64,000 bases of DNA from Halopseudomonas salegens (GCF_900105655.1 NZ_LT629787.1:868001-932000), one strand, 5' to 3'; positions 9,204-19,915 are shown, numbered from the stretch's first letter. Notes: generated by a model not told the origin, from the letters alone. A program made the numbers and translations.

Positions 9204-9841
9204 CTGATGGATTCCTTGGCGCCAAGGGCGCGCAGACTGAAACGGACCATGGTGCGGGTGACGCTTTCCAGGCTGTCACTGGGCAGGCCGCTGGCGCGCG
9301 CGGCGCGGGCCTGGGGTGACAAGGGGCCGACCAGGGCTTCGGCAACGGCACCAACCAGGCAGGCTGCGGTCAGCGGGATATGCTCGGCGGTGAAGCTGCC
9401 ATCATCGCGCCCGGCGCGGATCAGGTCGGCGTAGAGTTCAGCATAGGCTTCACGGTAGCGCAGGCGCTGGTTGTCGACTTCCGGGTCAACCGGTTCGGCG
9501 ATCAGCGCATAGGCCAGTTGCCGGCTGTGCCAGGCGCGGGCAGCAAACAGGGTCAAGCCACGCTGCAGGCGTTCGGAGGCCGTGCCCGTGCCGGTAAACT
9601 GGCTGCGTAATTTGTCGACTTCTATGCGGGTGGCGCGGACGAAGACCTCGGCGGCCAGCTCGCCCTTGCCACTGAAATGGCGGTAGAGGCTGCCGGTGGC
9701 AACCCCGGCAGCATTGGCCAGGCTACTCATGGTCAGGGCATTGAAGCCACCGGCGCGCACTTGATCAAGGGCGCAATCAAGAATGTGCTCGCGCAGTGCC
9801 TGATCTCGCTGCTGGCGTTCGGGTGTGGTGCGATAGGCCAT
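9200..9841 (-). CDS. TetR/AcrR family transcriptional regulator
   Basis: A 213-residue repressor with an N-terminal TetR helix-turn-helix (about residues 15-62), including the family-typical VATGSLYRHFSGKGEL. The C-terminal ligand domain is divergent. It is the first gene of an operon with the AidB-like dehydrogenase. Two identical-spacing palindromes directly upstream (9846-9859 and 9870-9883) are probable operators, which predicts autorepression and control of the dehydrogenase, perhaps by an acyl-CoA. The ligand is inference. Confidence 0.92.
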   Translation of the reverse strand: MAYRTTPERQQRDQALREHILDCALDQVRAGGFNALTMSSLANAAGVATGSLYRHFSGKGELAAEVFVRATRIEVDKLRSQFTGTGTASERLQRGLTLFAARAWHSRQLAYALIAEPVDPEVDNQRLRYREAYAELYADLIRAGRDDGSFTAEHIPLTAACLVGAVAEALVGPLSPQARAARASGLPSDSLESVTRTMVRFSLRALGAKESIR

Positions 9842-9845
9842 GGTC

Positions 9846-9883
9846 TGAATCCTGATTCATTTTATGTAGTGAATCATGATTCA
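9846..9883 (-). promoter_or_regulatory. Tandem TetR operator palindromes
   Basis: Two copies of the palindrome TGAATCNTGATTCA lie just upstream of the TetR start: TGAATCCTGATTCA (9846-9859) and TGAATCATGATTCA (9870-9883). Each has perfect 6-bp arms and the second is a perfect 14-bp palindrome. Their centres are 24 bp apart, and a possible -10 element (TAAAAT on the minus strand) lies between them. The size and position fit TetR-family operators. Confidence 0.75.
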
Positions 9884-9909
9884 GGGTTTCGGACAAGTGA
9901 ACGTTGGGC

Positions 9910-10110
9910 TCAGCCCTCGAGGCTACCCACAATTACCGCCTTGATAACAAAGCCGAGCACCCCCAGGCCAAGGGCAAAAAACAATACAAAAGTACCGTAG
10001 CGGCCGGCTTTTGACTCTTTGGCCAGATCCCACACGATATACCCCATGAACGCTACCAGGGCGAAAATCATCAGTGGCATCATCAGGGCTTCAAAGGCTT
10101 CGTAATCCAC
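9910..10110 (-). CDS. DUF2788 family small membrane protein
   Basis: A 66-residue protein with two predicted membrane helices (about residues 10-30 and 42-62) separated by a charged DLAKESKAGRYG loop, the pattern of the DUF2788 family. Function unknown. I place the start at a GTG (10110) because GGAG lies seven bases upstream and the resulting N-terminus VDYEAFEA matches how I recall relatives starting. A longer ATG start at 10131 would put that ribosome-binding site inside the gene. Confidence 0.8.
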   Translation of the reverse strand: MDYEAFEALMMPLMIFALVAFMGYIVWDLAKESKAGRYGTFVLFFALGLGVLGFVIKAVIVGSLEG

Positions 10111-10179
10111 GGTATTTCTCCGATTGAACAAAGTAATACTTTATCAATTTGGTCGGCTATTTGCCTGCGACAGCTTGTC

Positions 10180-10689
10180 TCAGGGCTTGAGATGTGTGAG
10201 AGGCAACTCCGTACTGGCGATGACCTGACGAAGCACAAAGCTGGAACGAACACTGGATACGCCCTCGATCCGGGTCAGGCGGCCAAGCAGGAACTGTTGA
10301 TAGTGGTGCATGTCCGGTACCACCACGCGCAGCTGGTAGTCCGCATCCATGCCGGTCACCAGGCAGCAGTCGAGTACCTCAGGGCAGCCGCGAATAACCT
10401 GTTCAAAGCCTTCAAAGCGTTCCGGGGTATGCCGGTCCATGCCGATCAGAACAAAGGCGGTCAGGCTCAGGCCGAGCCTGGCCGGGTCGAGCAAGGCAAC
10501 TTGCTGGCGTATGTAGCCGGCATCTTCCAGTGCCTTGACCCGACGGGAGCAGGGCGATGGTGACAGCCCGATGCGTTCCGCCAGCTCCTGATTGCTGATA
10601 CGAGCATCCTGTTGCATTGCGGCGAGAATTTTAAGGTCAAAACGGTCAAGATTGTGCGCTGTGGCAGCAAGGGTTTTATCCTGTTGCAT
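10180..10689 (-). CDS. Lrp/AsnC family transcriptional regulator
   Basis: A 169-residue regulator with an N-terminal helix-turn-helix (about 18-62: LDRFDLKILAAMQQDARIS then LSPSPCSRRVKALEDAGYI) and a C-terminal RAM ligand-binding domain with the GMDADYQLRVVV strand. The ATG at 10689 has GAGG five bases upstream; an in-frame ATG 72 bases further up would extend the protein through an AT-rich region that looks like its own operator. Members sense amino acids. The target is unknown. Confidence 0.92.
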   Translation of the reverse strand: MQQDKTLAATAHNLDRFDLKILAAMQQDARISNQELAERIGLSPSPCSRRVKALEDAGYIRQQVALLDPARLGLSLTAFVLIGMDRHTPERFEGFEQVIRGCPEVLDCCLVTGMDADYQLRVVVPDMHHYQQFLLGRLTRIEGVSSVRSSFVLRQVIASTELPLTHLKP

Positions 10690-10710
10690 AAAAACCTCAT
10701 AAGAAGATAA

Positions 10711-10746
10711 TTTATTGCGCAAATAGTCGTATTTTATGCAATAAAA
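10711..10746. promoter_or_regulatory. Probable Lrp-family operator / divergent promoter region
   Basis: An AT-rich stretch upstream of the Lrp gene contains the inverted repeat TTTATTGC (10711-10718) / GCAATAAA (10738-10745), and within it the palindrome TTGCGCAA (10715-10722). Lrp/AsnC proteins commonly bind such A/T-flanked palindromes and repress themselves. The position between the regulator and a divergent, terminator-ended stretch suggests control of both sides. Confidence 0.5.
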
Positions 10747-10749
10747 GGC

Positions 10750-10968
10750 AAGAAATTTCACGCAAGGAGGCGTAATCTAACCCTATCGAATCAACGCCAT
10801 GATCGGTTGTCCAGCCAGCACGCTTACCCGGCGCGCCGGGGCAGAACACCTTACCAGGTGCCATGCCAGCCGATCACCTCGCCCACAAGGCAGGGGAACA
10901 GGCACTTGCCAACACGGCCAGGGGTGGACAGCAAACGAAAAAGCCGACTCTCGCCAGTCGGCTTTTTT
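10750..10968 (+). ncRNA. Candidate small RNA or leader transcript ending in an intrinsic terminator
   Basis: Between the Lrp operator and the hrpB promoter lies about 220 bp with no convincing reading frame. It contains a perfect 14-bp palindrome CCCGGCGCGCCGGG (10827-10840), a small hairpin CACCT/AGGTG (10848-10861), and a strong rho-independent terminator. The layout fits a structured RNA starting near the Lrp operator. I do not recognise a known RNA family and see no SRP or RNase P signature. Boundaries at the 5' end are guesswork. Confidence 0.35.
10938..10968 (+). terminator. Rho-independent terminator before hrpB
   Basis: AAAAAGCCGACT (10938-10949), a six-base loop, AGTCGGC (10956-10962) then six T. 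On the opposite strand it also ends in five T, so it could act both ways. It lies upstream of the hrpB promoter and so must end some other transcript. Confidence 0.85.
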
Positions 10969-11062
10969 GTGCGCGCGACGCAGGGATCAAGCCAGATCGG
11001 GGCATGCAGTATACTTGCGCAGGGACATTGACACCGCAATTCTTGGGATCGTTGGAGGCAAA

Positions 11063-13591
11063 GTGGGGTTACCGGTCGAACAGGTGTTGGAAGAGTTGCA
11101 GCAACGACTCACCGAACACCCATCAGTGGTGTTGCAAGCACCACCGGGCGCGGGCAAGACCAGCCTGGTGCCGCTGGCACTGCTCCAGGCCGACTGGTTG
11201 CAAGGGCAGAAGATCATTCTGCTCGAACCGCGTCGATTGGCGGCGCGGGCGGCAGCTGAACGTTTGGCGGAATTACTCGGCGAACCGGTTGGTCAGCGGG
11301 TGGGTTACCGTATACGCCTCGAGTCACGGGTGAGTGCTGACACCCGCATCGAAGTGGTCACCGAGGGCATTTTGCAGCGTCTGTTGCAGGCCGACCCCGA
11401 GCTCCCCGGTATCGGGCTGGTGATTTTTGATGAATTTCATGAGCGCAGTCTGGACGCCGATCTGGGCCTGGCGCTGTGTTTGCAGAGCCAGCAGCTGCTG
11501 CGCGATGACCTGCGCTTGCTGGTGATGTCGGCCACCCTGGACGGCGCAGCCGTAAGTCAGTTGTTGAACCATGCTCCGGTGGTGGCCAGCGAGGGACGCC
11601 AGTATCCGGTGACGGTCAACTATCTGAGTCCTTATCAGCCGGGTACGGCGATTGAGCCGAGGGTGGTGCAGGCCGTGCAGCAGGCACTGGCCGAAACCCG
11701 AGGCAGTGTATTGGTTTTTCTGCCCGGTGTCGGTGAGATTCGCCGCGTAGAGTCACTGTTGGCTGATGCGCTGGAGAGACAGCCGGATATCTTGCTGGCT
11801 CCTCTCTATGGCGATCTGGATTTTGCTGCCCAACGTCGGGCGATTCAACCCGCTGTGACAGGGCAGCGAAAGGTCGTCCTGGCGACCAGTATTGCTGAAA
11901 CCAGTCTGACTATCGAGGGGATTGACAGCGTGGTCGACGCTGGCCTGGCCCGTTCGGCGGTATTTGATCCGGTCAGTGGCATGACGCGGCTGCAAACCCA
12001 ACGCGTGTCCCGGGCCGCGGCTGAGCAGCGGGCTGGGAGGGCAGGGCGTTTGGGGCCGGGCTATTGTTATCGGCTGTGGTCAGAGCAGCAGCAGTCGCAA
12101 TTGGCTGCGCAAACACCGGCAGAGATGCTCCAGGCTGATCTGGCGCCGCTGGCCCTGTTACTGGCGCAGTGGGGGATTCAGGATCCGCTGGAGCTGGCCT
12201 GGCTGGATGCGCCACCTGCCGCGGCGCTGCAACAGGGGCGAGAGCTGCTGGAGCGGTTGGGGGCTCTGGAACGCCGGGGTGAAAGCTGGTTGATCACGGA
12301 GCATGGCCAAGCCATGGCCGCGCTCCCCATGCACCCTCGTCTGGCGCATATGCTGTTGCGAGGCAGGCTGTTGGGATACGGAGAACTGGCGGCGCAACTG
12401 GCGGCATTGATCAGTGAGCGCGATGTGTTGCGCGGGGTAATGGATGCGGATATCAGTCGTCGTCTGGCATTGTTCAGTGATGCGCGCAGCGAAGCCGGTA
12501 TTGACCGTGGGGCCTGGCAGCGAGTCAAGCAACTGGCTGCTCAGTGGCATCGCATGCTCGCCAGTCATGCAGCATCAATCGCCCCGATTGAACTGACCGA
12601 GTCTGCGGCTGTCGGGGTGCTGTTGGCTTTGGCTTATCCCGACCGCATAGCGCAGCGGCGCGGGGACTCGGGTAGTGATTATCGGTTGGCCAATGGCCGG
12701 GCGGCCGCCTTTGGTGACGTCGATGCGCTGCAACAACAGCCGTGGCTGGTCATCAGCGCACTTGGTGGCCATCGCCAGCAGCGCAATGCACGCATATTCC
12801 AGGCAGCAGCGCTTGACCTGGACGCATTGCTGCACTGCCAGCCGGACTTGCTGCAGGTGCAAGATACCCTGGAATGGGATGCACGCAGCGAAACCCTGTT
12901 GGCTGAGCGTCAGCAGCGCCTGGGCGCTCTGGTGGTCAGCCGTGAGTCTTTGCCGGAACTGGATCCAGAGCAGCGCAACAGGGCCCTGTGTGCCGTCGTG
13001 CGCAAACAGGGGCTTAACCTCTTGCCATGGATACCAGTCCTGCGCCAGTGGCAGGCACGGGTTGCCTTGCTGCGCAGCCTGGAGTTGGAGGCGGGTGCTG
13101 ATTCGCAATGGCCGGACCTGAGCGATGTGACTTTGCTGGACTCGCTGGAAGACTGGCTGGCCCCGTATCTGGATAATGTCAGTCGATTGAGTCATTTTGC
13201 CCGTCTTGACCTGGCCAGTATTTTGTATGCACTGTTGCCCTGGCCGTTACCGCAGCAGCTCGAACTGCAGGCTCCGACACACTGGCGTGTGCCCACGGGG
13301 TCGCGTATTCGCATTGATTATCTGGCAGACAATCCGGTATTGGCGGTACGCCTGCAGGAGTTGTTTGGAAGTCGTGAAACACCACGCATTGCCGGTGGCA
13401 GAGTGTCGCTGACGTTGCACCTGTTGTCTCCGGCGCAGCGGCCGCTGCAGATCACCCAGGATCTGGTCGGTTTCTGGCAGGGCAGTTATGCCGAGGTCAA
13501 AAAGGATATGAAAGGGCGCTATCCGAAGCATTACTGGCCGGACGATCCCCTGCAGGCGGAACCCACCCGGCGTGCCAGACCGCGCACATGA
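11063..13591 (+). CDS. hrpB: ATP-dependent helicase HrpB
   Basis: An 842-residue DExH-box helicase of the HrpA/HrpB family. Walker A PPGAGKTS lies at about 28-35, the DEFH box at about 123-126, the SAT motif follows (VMSATLDG), and motif VI appears as QRAGRAGR. The C-terminal HrpB domain ends with KGRYPKHYWPDDP, which is typical. The GTG at 11063 has GGAGG five bases upstream. The frame stays open back to 10799, but that extension would cross an intrinsic terminator and a -10 TATACT at 11010-11015. Role in RNA metabolism is inferred from the family. Confidence 0.93.
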   Translation: MGLPVEQVLEELQQRLTEHPSVVLQAPPGAGKTSLVPLALLQADWLQGQKIILLEPRRLAARAAAERLAELLGEPVGQRVGYRIRLESRVSADTRIEVVTEGILQRLLQADPELPGIGLVIFDEFHERSLDADLGLALCLQSQQLLRDDLRLLVMSATLDGAAVSQLLNHAPVVASEGRQYPVTVNYLSPYQPGTAIEPRVVQAVQQALAETRGSVLVFLPGVGEIRRVESLLADALERQPDILLAPLYGDLDFAAQRRAIQPAVTGQRKVVLATSIAETSLTIEGIDSVVDAGLARSAVFDPVSGMTRLQTQRVSRAAAEQRAGRAGRLGPGYCYRLWSEQQQSQLAAQTPAEMLQADLAPLALLLAQWGIQDPLELAWLDAPPAAALQQGRELLERLGALERRGESWLITEHGQAMAALPMHPRLAHMLLRGRLLGYGELAAQLAALISERDVLRGVMDADISRRLALFSDARSEAGIDRGAWQRVKQLAAQWHRMLASHAASIAPIELTESAAVGVLLALAYPDRIAQRRGDSGSDYRLANGRAAAFGDVDALQQQPWLVISALGGHRQQRNARIFQAAALDLDALLHCQPDLLQVQDTLEWDARSETLLAERQQRLGALVVSRESLPELDPEQRNRALCAVVRKQGLNLLPWIPVLRQWQARVALLRSLELEAGADSQWPDLSDVTLLDSLEDWLAPYLDNVSRLSHFARLDLASILYALLPWPLPQQLELQAPTHWRVPTGSRIRIDYLADNPVLAVRLQELFGSRETPRIAGGRVSLTLHLLSPAQRPLQITQDLVGFWQGSYAEVKKDMKGRYPKHYWPDDPLQAEPTRRARPRT

Positions 13592-13592
13592 A

Positions 13593-13620
13593 AACACCCG
13601 CCAGTTGGCGGGTGTTTTTT
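13593..13620 (+). terminator. Rho-independent terminator after hrpB
   Basis: ACACCCGCCA / TGGCGGGTGT stem (13594-13603 and 13606-13615) ending in a run of six T, directly after the hrpB stop. It sits between hrpB and the convergent tolC gene and may serve both. Confidence 0.88.
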
Positions 13621-13644
13621 GGGCTTCAATCGATCAGCTGTTGA

Positions 13645-15090
13645 TCAGAAGCTGCTGCGCGGACTGGCAGGCGCATTGCTTCCCGGTGCCGATGATGGGC
13701 GGCCGTAAGACATTTCGCGGGTTTCTTCATCAGTGAAGGGCGGGATGAAATCGCGGTCAGGGTCATAGTCCGGGTTCAACCATTGCGACAGATCCTGCAG
13801 GTCCTGGGGGCTGAGTGTGCCAGCCGCCTGTTTCAGACTCAGGTTGTTGATGATGTAATTGTAACGCAGGGTATTGTAGTCGCGCACAGCGCGGAACAGG
13901 TTGCGTTGCGCGTCCAGTACATCCACCACATTGCGGGTACCGACCTCATAACCGGTCTCGGTCGCATCCAGCGCGGCCTGAGCAGAGAGAATAGCCTGGC
14001 GACGGGCATCGATTTCTTCCACACCGGAGGTTACTGTGCGGTAAAGGTTGCGGGTCGTCTCGACCACGCGGCGCAGCAGGGCATCACTGGAGAACTCGGC
14101 CTGACTCAGGCGGTAGCTCGATTCGCGCACTTGCGAACTCGTCGCGCCACCGGTGTACAAGGGCATACTCAGCTCCACACCGACCTGGGTGGTGCGTGAA
14201 TCAAAACCGCTGCCCCCCATATTGCTGCCGCCCCGGTTGTCCTGATAACGCACAAAGGCATCGACGCTCGGTGCATAGCCAGAGCGGCTGCTGCGCAAGG
14301 CCTCACCGGCACTGTCAACTGACAGGCGCGCGGCGGCCAGGTCCAGATTCTGTTGGCTGGCGGTTTCCACCCATTGCTGCATGTTGCGCGGCGTGGGGGG
14401 CAGAATCGGCAAGTCATGACTGATGCCATCAAGACGCTCATAGTCATTGTTGGTCAGGCGATTGACGGCTTGAAAGCTGACATCCAGGTTGGTTTGTGCG
14501 GTCAGTCGTGCTGCGCGCGCACTGTCATAGCCCGCCTGAGCTTCGAGAACGTCGGTGCGTGCTGACAGGCCGACTTCAAAACGTTCACGCGCCTGTTCAA
14601 GCTGGCGCTCAAAGGCCGCTTCTTCGGCTTTCGCGGTAGCCAGGTTGTCGCTGGCCTGCAAGACATTGAAATAGGCTTCGGCTACTTCCAGGATGAGTGC
14701 CTGCTGGGTGGCGGAAAACTCGGCTTGTGCCTGTTGGCTGAGATACTTGGCCGACTGGTAATCAAACCAGCGGTCAGCGCGAAACAGGGGCTGGGTAAGG
14801 CTGGCCTGGAAATACTTGGTGGTGTAGCGCTCATCGCCCGCCCCGGTTTGCGGGTTGCGACCATCGATGTCAACTTCTTCTCGAGCAATGCCGGCGCCAA
14901 TGCCCAGATTGGGCAGCAATTGTGAACGGGCCTGGGGCAGCACTTCCTGCTGCGCCATGCTGTCAGCCTGAGCGGCAGCGAGATCGGCACTGTTTTCCAG
15001 AGCCTCTTCATAAATGGTCAGCAAGTCAGTAGCCAGGGCGGGAGTTGCCAGGCCAGCCAGAAGGCAGGCCAGAGTAAGCGGGCGCAACAT
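13645..15090 (-). CDS. tolC: TolC family outer-membrane efflux/secretion protein
   Basis: A 481-residue outer-membrane channel that docks with multidrug and type I secretion pumps. It has a signal peptide (MLRPLTLACLLAGLATPALA) followed by two OEP repeats rich in long coiled-coil helices (for example residues 60-170 and 270-400). A variable proline-rich tail, PSSAPGSNAPASPRSSF, closes the protein. The start at 15090 has AAGGAA about eight bases upstream; an ATG 18 bases further up has none. In Pseudomonas it neighbours thiC, as here. Confidence 0.93.
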   Translation of the reverse strand: MLRPLTLACLLAGLATPALATDLLTIYEEALENSADLAAAQADSMAQQEVLPQARSQLLPNLGIGAGIAREEVDIDGRNPQTGAGDERYTTKYFQASLTQPLFRADRWFDYQSAKYLSQQAQAEFSATQQALILEVAEAYFNVLQASDNLATAKAEEAAFERQLEQARERFEVGLSARTDVLEAQAGYDSARAARLTAQTNLDVSFQAVNRLTNNDYERLDGISHDLPILPPTPRNMQQWVETASQQNLDLAAARLSVDSAGEALRSSRSGYAPSVDAFVRYQDNRGGSNMGGSGFDSRTTQVGVELSMPLYTGGATSSQVRESSYRLSQAEFSSDALLRRVVETTRNLYRTVTSGVEEIDARRQAILSAQAALDATETGYEVGTRNVVDVLDAQRNLFRAVRDYNTLRYNYIINNLSLKQAAGTLSPQDLQDLSQWLNPDYDPDRDFIPPFTDEETREMSYGRPSSAPGSNAPASPRSSF

Positions 15091-15246
15091 GCGGTCTTTC
15101 CTTTGCATGGTAGGGATAATCTCCCAAGGCTAAAGACCTGCCGGGAGATGGTCAAGACAAGTCTGCGCGGGCTCCGGGAACAATGTGTTTCATCAATTGC
15201 AGTGTTGCACCGATTTGAGGGTTACTTTACGCTGGCTGTTCATCTT

Positions 15247-17293
<2,047 letters not shown>

Positions 17294-17323
17294 TCGTCCG
17301 GCTTGCTGGCGATATGCGTTGAA

Positions 17324-17347
17324 TCAGGCACGCCTATGCGTGCCTGA
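17324..17347 (+). terminator. Hairpin downstream of thiC
   Basis: TCAGGCACGC / GCGTGCCTGA, a perfect 10-bp stem with a CTAT loop, 30 bp after the thiC stop. There is no T-run, so it may be a processing or mRNA-stabilising hairpin, not an intrinsic terminator. Confidence 0.5.
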
Positions 17348-17456
17348 GCCAATACGGATTGTCACCTTTTGCACTTGTGGTCAACACTCAGCAGCCTAGA
17401 ATCAGTGTGGGGCTCCTGAGTGGCAGGAGCTGATTGCAGCGCAGTCTGCATGCACC

Positions 17457-18485
17457 ATGAGATCAGGCATGAATCGACGCCAGACCGAACTGTCCGTGGC
17501 CAGCGAGCATTTCAGCACCACGCTGAAAGCCTTGCGCAATGTGCTGCCTGACCGGCAGGTTGGCGAGCGCCTGAGGCGGTTGTCAGCGGATGCGCGTCTT
17601 TTGCAGCAGAGACGGGTTCCACTGGAGATACTGGATTCCTTGATCAGCGAGCTGACCTTGGCCACCGGTGCCCCTGCACTCTTGACCCAGGCCTTCGATA
17701 CCCTCGATTACTCTCCTGAATTACTCAGCAAGACCTATCTCGCAGGCGGGCTCACCCGCGCGGACGCTTTGGTATTGCTCTGTCGTTACTGTCGGATCAA
17801 TTCAGAAGGGATGTCCCTGACCCTGTCGAGAGGGCCCCAGTGGTTCACCCTGCACCTGACCACCGATAGTCAGCTTGCCAGTGCTGCAAGCCAGCACGCT
17901 GCCTTTTTCCATGGGCTGATGCGTACCCTGGTTGCGCTGGGTATTCTTGACTCAGCCGTACTCCCCGATATGCCCGCTGCGGGCCTGACAGCCGCTGAAC
18001 CAGCCAGCAGCGTTCACGCAGGGGCCTGCAGTAGTCTGATTCATTTGCCTGCTGCCAGGTTGACTGCACCTCTTGCCTGGCAGCCTTGCCCGGTAGAACG
18101 GCTGGCCAGGCGCGAGCGTTATTTGTTGCGGGATGCCGTTGCAGCCGAATGGAGCTGCGCCGTGACGCTGTTGTTGCCACTGCTCTACCGTCAAGGCCAG
18201 GGGGATATTGACCAATGCGCCAGTTTGCTGGCTGTCAGTCGGCGTACCTTGCAGCGCCATATCAAGGCTACCGGCGTTACTTTTCGGGATCTCGTTGAAG
18301 ACACGCGCAAGTCCCTGGCCCACACTTACCTGGCTCAATCTTGCTCCGTGGATGACGTTGCCGAGCGGCTGGGCTACCGGCAATCGGCGCAGTTTTACCG
18401 CGTTTTTCGACACTGGTATGCCTGCTCGCCAGGCGAGTATCAGTCACTGCTTTACCCTGAACGGATAGAACCAATAGCGAGTTAA
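17457..18485 (+). CDS. AraC family transcriptional regulator (OruR-like)
   Basis: A 342-residue regulator. The N-terminal two thirds match the arabinose-binding-like sensor seen in OruR/ArgR-type AraC proteins. The C-terminal AraC DNA-binding domain spans about 240-335 (ASLLAVSRRTLQRHIKATG, then VDDVAERLGYRQSAQFYRVFRHW). The start could be 17457 or the ATG at 17469; no strong ribosome-binding site separates them. Its stop is two bases before the next start, so it is probably co-transcribed with the exported amidohydrolase and may control it. Confidence 0.88.
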   Translation: MRSGMNRRQTELSVASEHFSTTLKALRNVLPDRQVGERLRRLSADARLLQQRRVPLEILDSLISELTLATGAPALLTQAFDTLDYSPELLSKTYLAGGLTRADALVLLCRYCRINSEGMSLTLSRGPQWFTLHLTTDSQLASAASQHAAFFHGLMRTLVALGILDSAVLPDMPAAGLTAAEPASSVHAGACSSLIHLPAARLTAPLAWQPCPVERLARRERYLLRDAVAAEWSCAVTLLLPLLYRQGQGDIDQCASLLAVSRRTLQRHIKATGVTFRDLVEDTRKSLAHTYLAQSCSVDDVAERLGYRQSAQFYRVFRHWYACSPGEYQSLLYPERIEPIAS

Positions 18486-18487
18486 CC

Positions 18488-19804
18488 ATGAACAAAATAA
18501 TCACTGGCTGCGTCTTCGCGTGCGCAGTTGCCGGCCTCTCTGTGCCTGCGATGGGCAATACCCTGACCGATGATGTATTGACCTCTGCCGCCAGTCTGGA
18601 ACAAAAGGCGATTGCCTGGCGGCATGATATTCACCAGCACCCGGAGCTGGGGAATCAGGAGTTTCGCACCGCAGAACGGGTGGCAGAGCATCTGCGAGAG
18701 CTGGGTATGCAGGTCGAGACCGGTGTCGGTACCACGGGTGTCGTCGGGCTGCTGGAGGGTGGCAAGCCGGGGCCCGTGGTGGCCCTGCGCGCGGATATGG
18801 ACGCCTTGCCCGTGCGCGAGCAGACCGGGCTCCCCTTCGCCTCCGAGGTGGAGCAGGAATACCACGACCGGATGATGCCGGTCATGCATGCCTGCGGTCA
18901 CGATGCCCATGTCGCCATTCTGATGGCGGTGGCAGAGAACCTCGCCGAGCACCGTGAGCAGATTCCCGGTAGCGTCAAATTCATTTTCCAACCGGCGGAA
19001 GAAGGTCCCAGTGACTATGTCTACGACGGTGAGCGCCATTTCGGTGCCCGCCTGATGGTGGAGCAGGGTGTCCTCACACATCCTCAGGTCGACGCCATTT
19101 TCGGTTTGCATGTCACCTCTGCGGCCCCGACCGGTGTGATTGGCTATCGTGGTGGTCCGATCATGGCTGCGGGAGGTGACTTGCATATTCGTGTGCGCGG
19201 GCAGCAGACCCATGGTGCTCAGCCCTGGAATGGCGTGGACCCGATTGTCGCCAGCGCGCAAATCATCAACGGCCTGCAAACCGTTGTCAGCCGGCAAACC
19301 AACCTGATGCCAGCCCCTGCCGTGGTCACTATCGGCACCATCGATGGGGGTACCAGGCACAATATTATTCCCGACAGCGTGGAAATGACCGGCACCGTGC
19401 GTACTTTTGGGGATGATGTACAACAGCAGGTCAATGCCAATATTACCCGTACTGCCGAGCAGATCGCGCTGGCTTCGGGCGCCGAAGCGGAGGTAACCAT
19501 CATTGACAACTATGCCACTACGGTCAACTCACCGGTGTTGACCGAGCAGATGCTGCCGACCCTCAAGCGCGCAGCGAATGACCGGGTATTTCCATCGCCG
19601 CTGGTAACCGGTTCCGAAGACTTTTCCTATTTTGCCCAGCAAGTCCCTGGCGTGTTCTTTTTTCTGGGAGTAACACCACCCGAGCAGATGGGGCGCGCAG
19701 CGCCCAATCACTCGCCGGAATTTATGGTGGATGATGACGCACTGCTGACCGGGATTCGGGCCTTGTCCGCTTTGGCAACCGAGTTCATGCTGACCAATCG
19801 CTGA
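18488..19804 (+). CDS. Exported M20-family amidohydrolase
   Basis: A 438-residue metallohydrolase of the M20D group (hippurate hydrolase / IAA-amino-acid hydrolase type). A signal peptide covers about residues 1-23 (MNKIITGCVFACAVAGLSVPAMG). Metal-site motifs are DMDALPV (about 104-110), HACGHDAH (about 134-141), FQPAEEG and a C-terminal SEDFSYF. It probably cleaves N-acyl amino acids or peptides in the periplasm. It follows the AraC regulator by two bases, with TAACC between. Confidence 0.9.
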   Translation: MNKIITGCVFACAVAGLSVPAMGNTLTDDVLTSAASLEQKAIAWRHDIHQHPELGNQEFRTAERVAEHLRELGMQVETGVGTTGVVGLLEGGKPGPVVALRADMDALPVREQTGLPFASEVEQEYHDRMMPVMHACGHDAHVAILMAVAENLAEHREQIPGSVKFIFQPAEEGPSDYVYDGERHFGARLMVEQGVLTHPQVDAIFGLHVTSAAPTGVIGYRGGPIMAAGGDLHIRVRGQQTHGAQPWNGVDPIVASAQIINGLQTVVSRQTNLMPAPAVVTIGTIDGGTRHNIIPDSVEMTGTVRTFGDDVQQQVNANITRTAEQIALASGAEAEVTIIDNYATTVNSPVLTEQMLPTLKRAANDRVFPSPLVTGSEDFSYFAQQVPGVFFFLGVTPPEQMGRAAPNHSPEFMVDDDALLTGIRALSALATEFMLTNR

Positions 19805-19915
19805 GCCTGGCTACCGACTTCAGGTTACAACCCTGGTAGATTTGGCACTTGCAGCTGGCGACCGGTTGCTTGTAGCTTGTAACCAATAGCTTGAAGCCTT
19901 CGCTTGGGAGTAGCC
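19805..19915. other. Intergenic spacer with GCTTGTAGCTTGTAACC-type repeats
   Basis: The 111-bp gap before nudF holds imperfect tandem GCTTGTA/GCTTGAA units around 19867-19900 (TTGCTTGTAGCTTGTAACC then AGCTTGAAGCC). They resemble the short low-complexity repeats often seen between pseudomonad genes. No reading frame or promoter is convincing. Confidence 0.4.

Noticed and set aside
10762..10937. 4.5S SRP RNA or RNase P RNA in the gap before hrpB
   Set aside because: The SRP core GGAAGGAAGCAGCC and the RNase P GAGGAAAGUCC motif are both absent.
10799..11062. In-frame N-terminal extension of hrpB by 88 codons
   Set aside because: It would cross an intrinsic terminator and a -10 box, and has no family similarity; the GTG at 11063 with GGAGG is the better start.
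19867..19900. Direct-repeat attachment site in the nudF leader
   Set aside because: The GCTTGTA/GCTTGAA units are short and imperfect, no integrase or island is nearby, and they fit low-complexity intergenic repeats.
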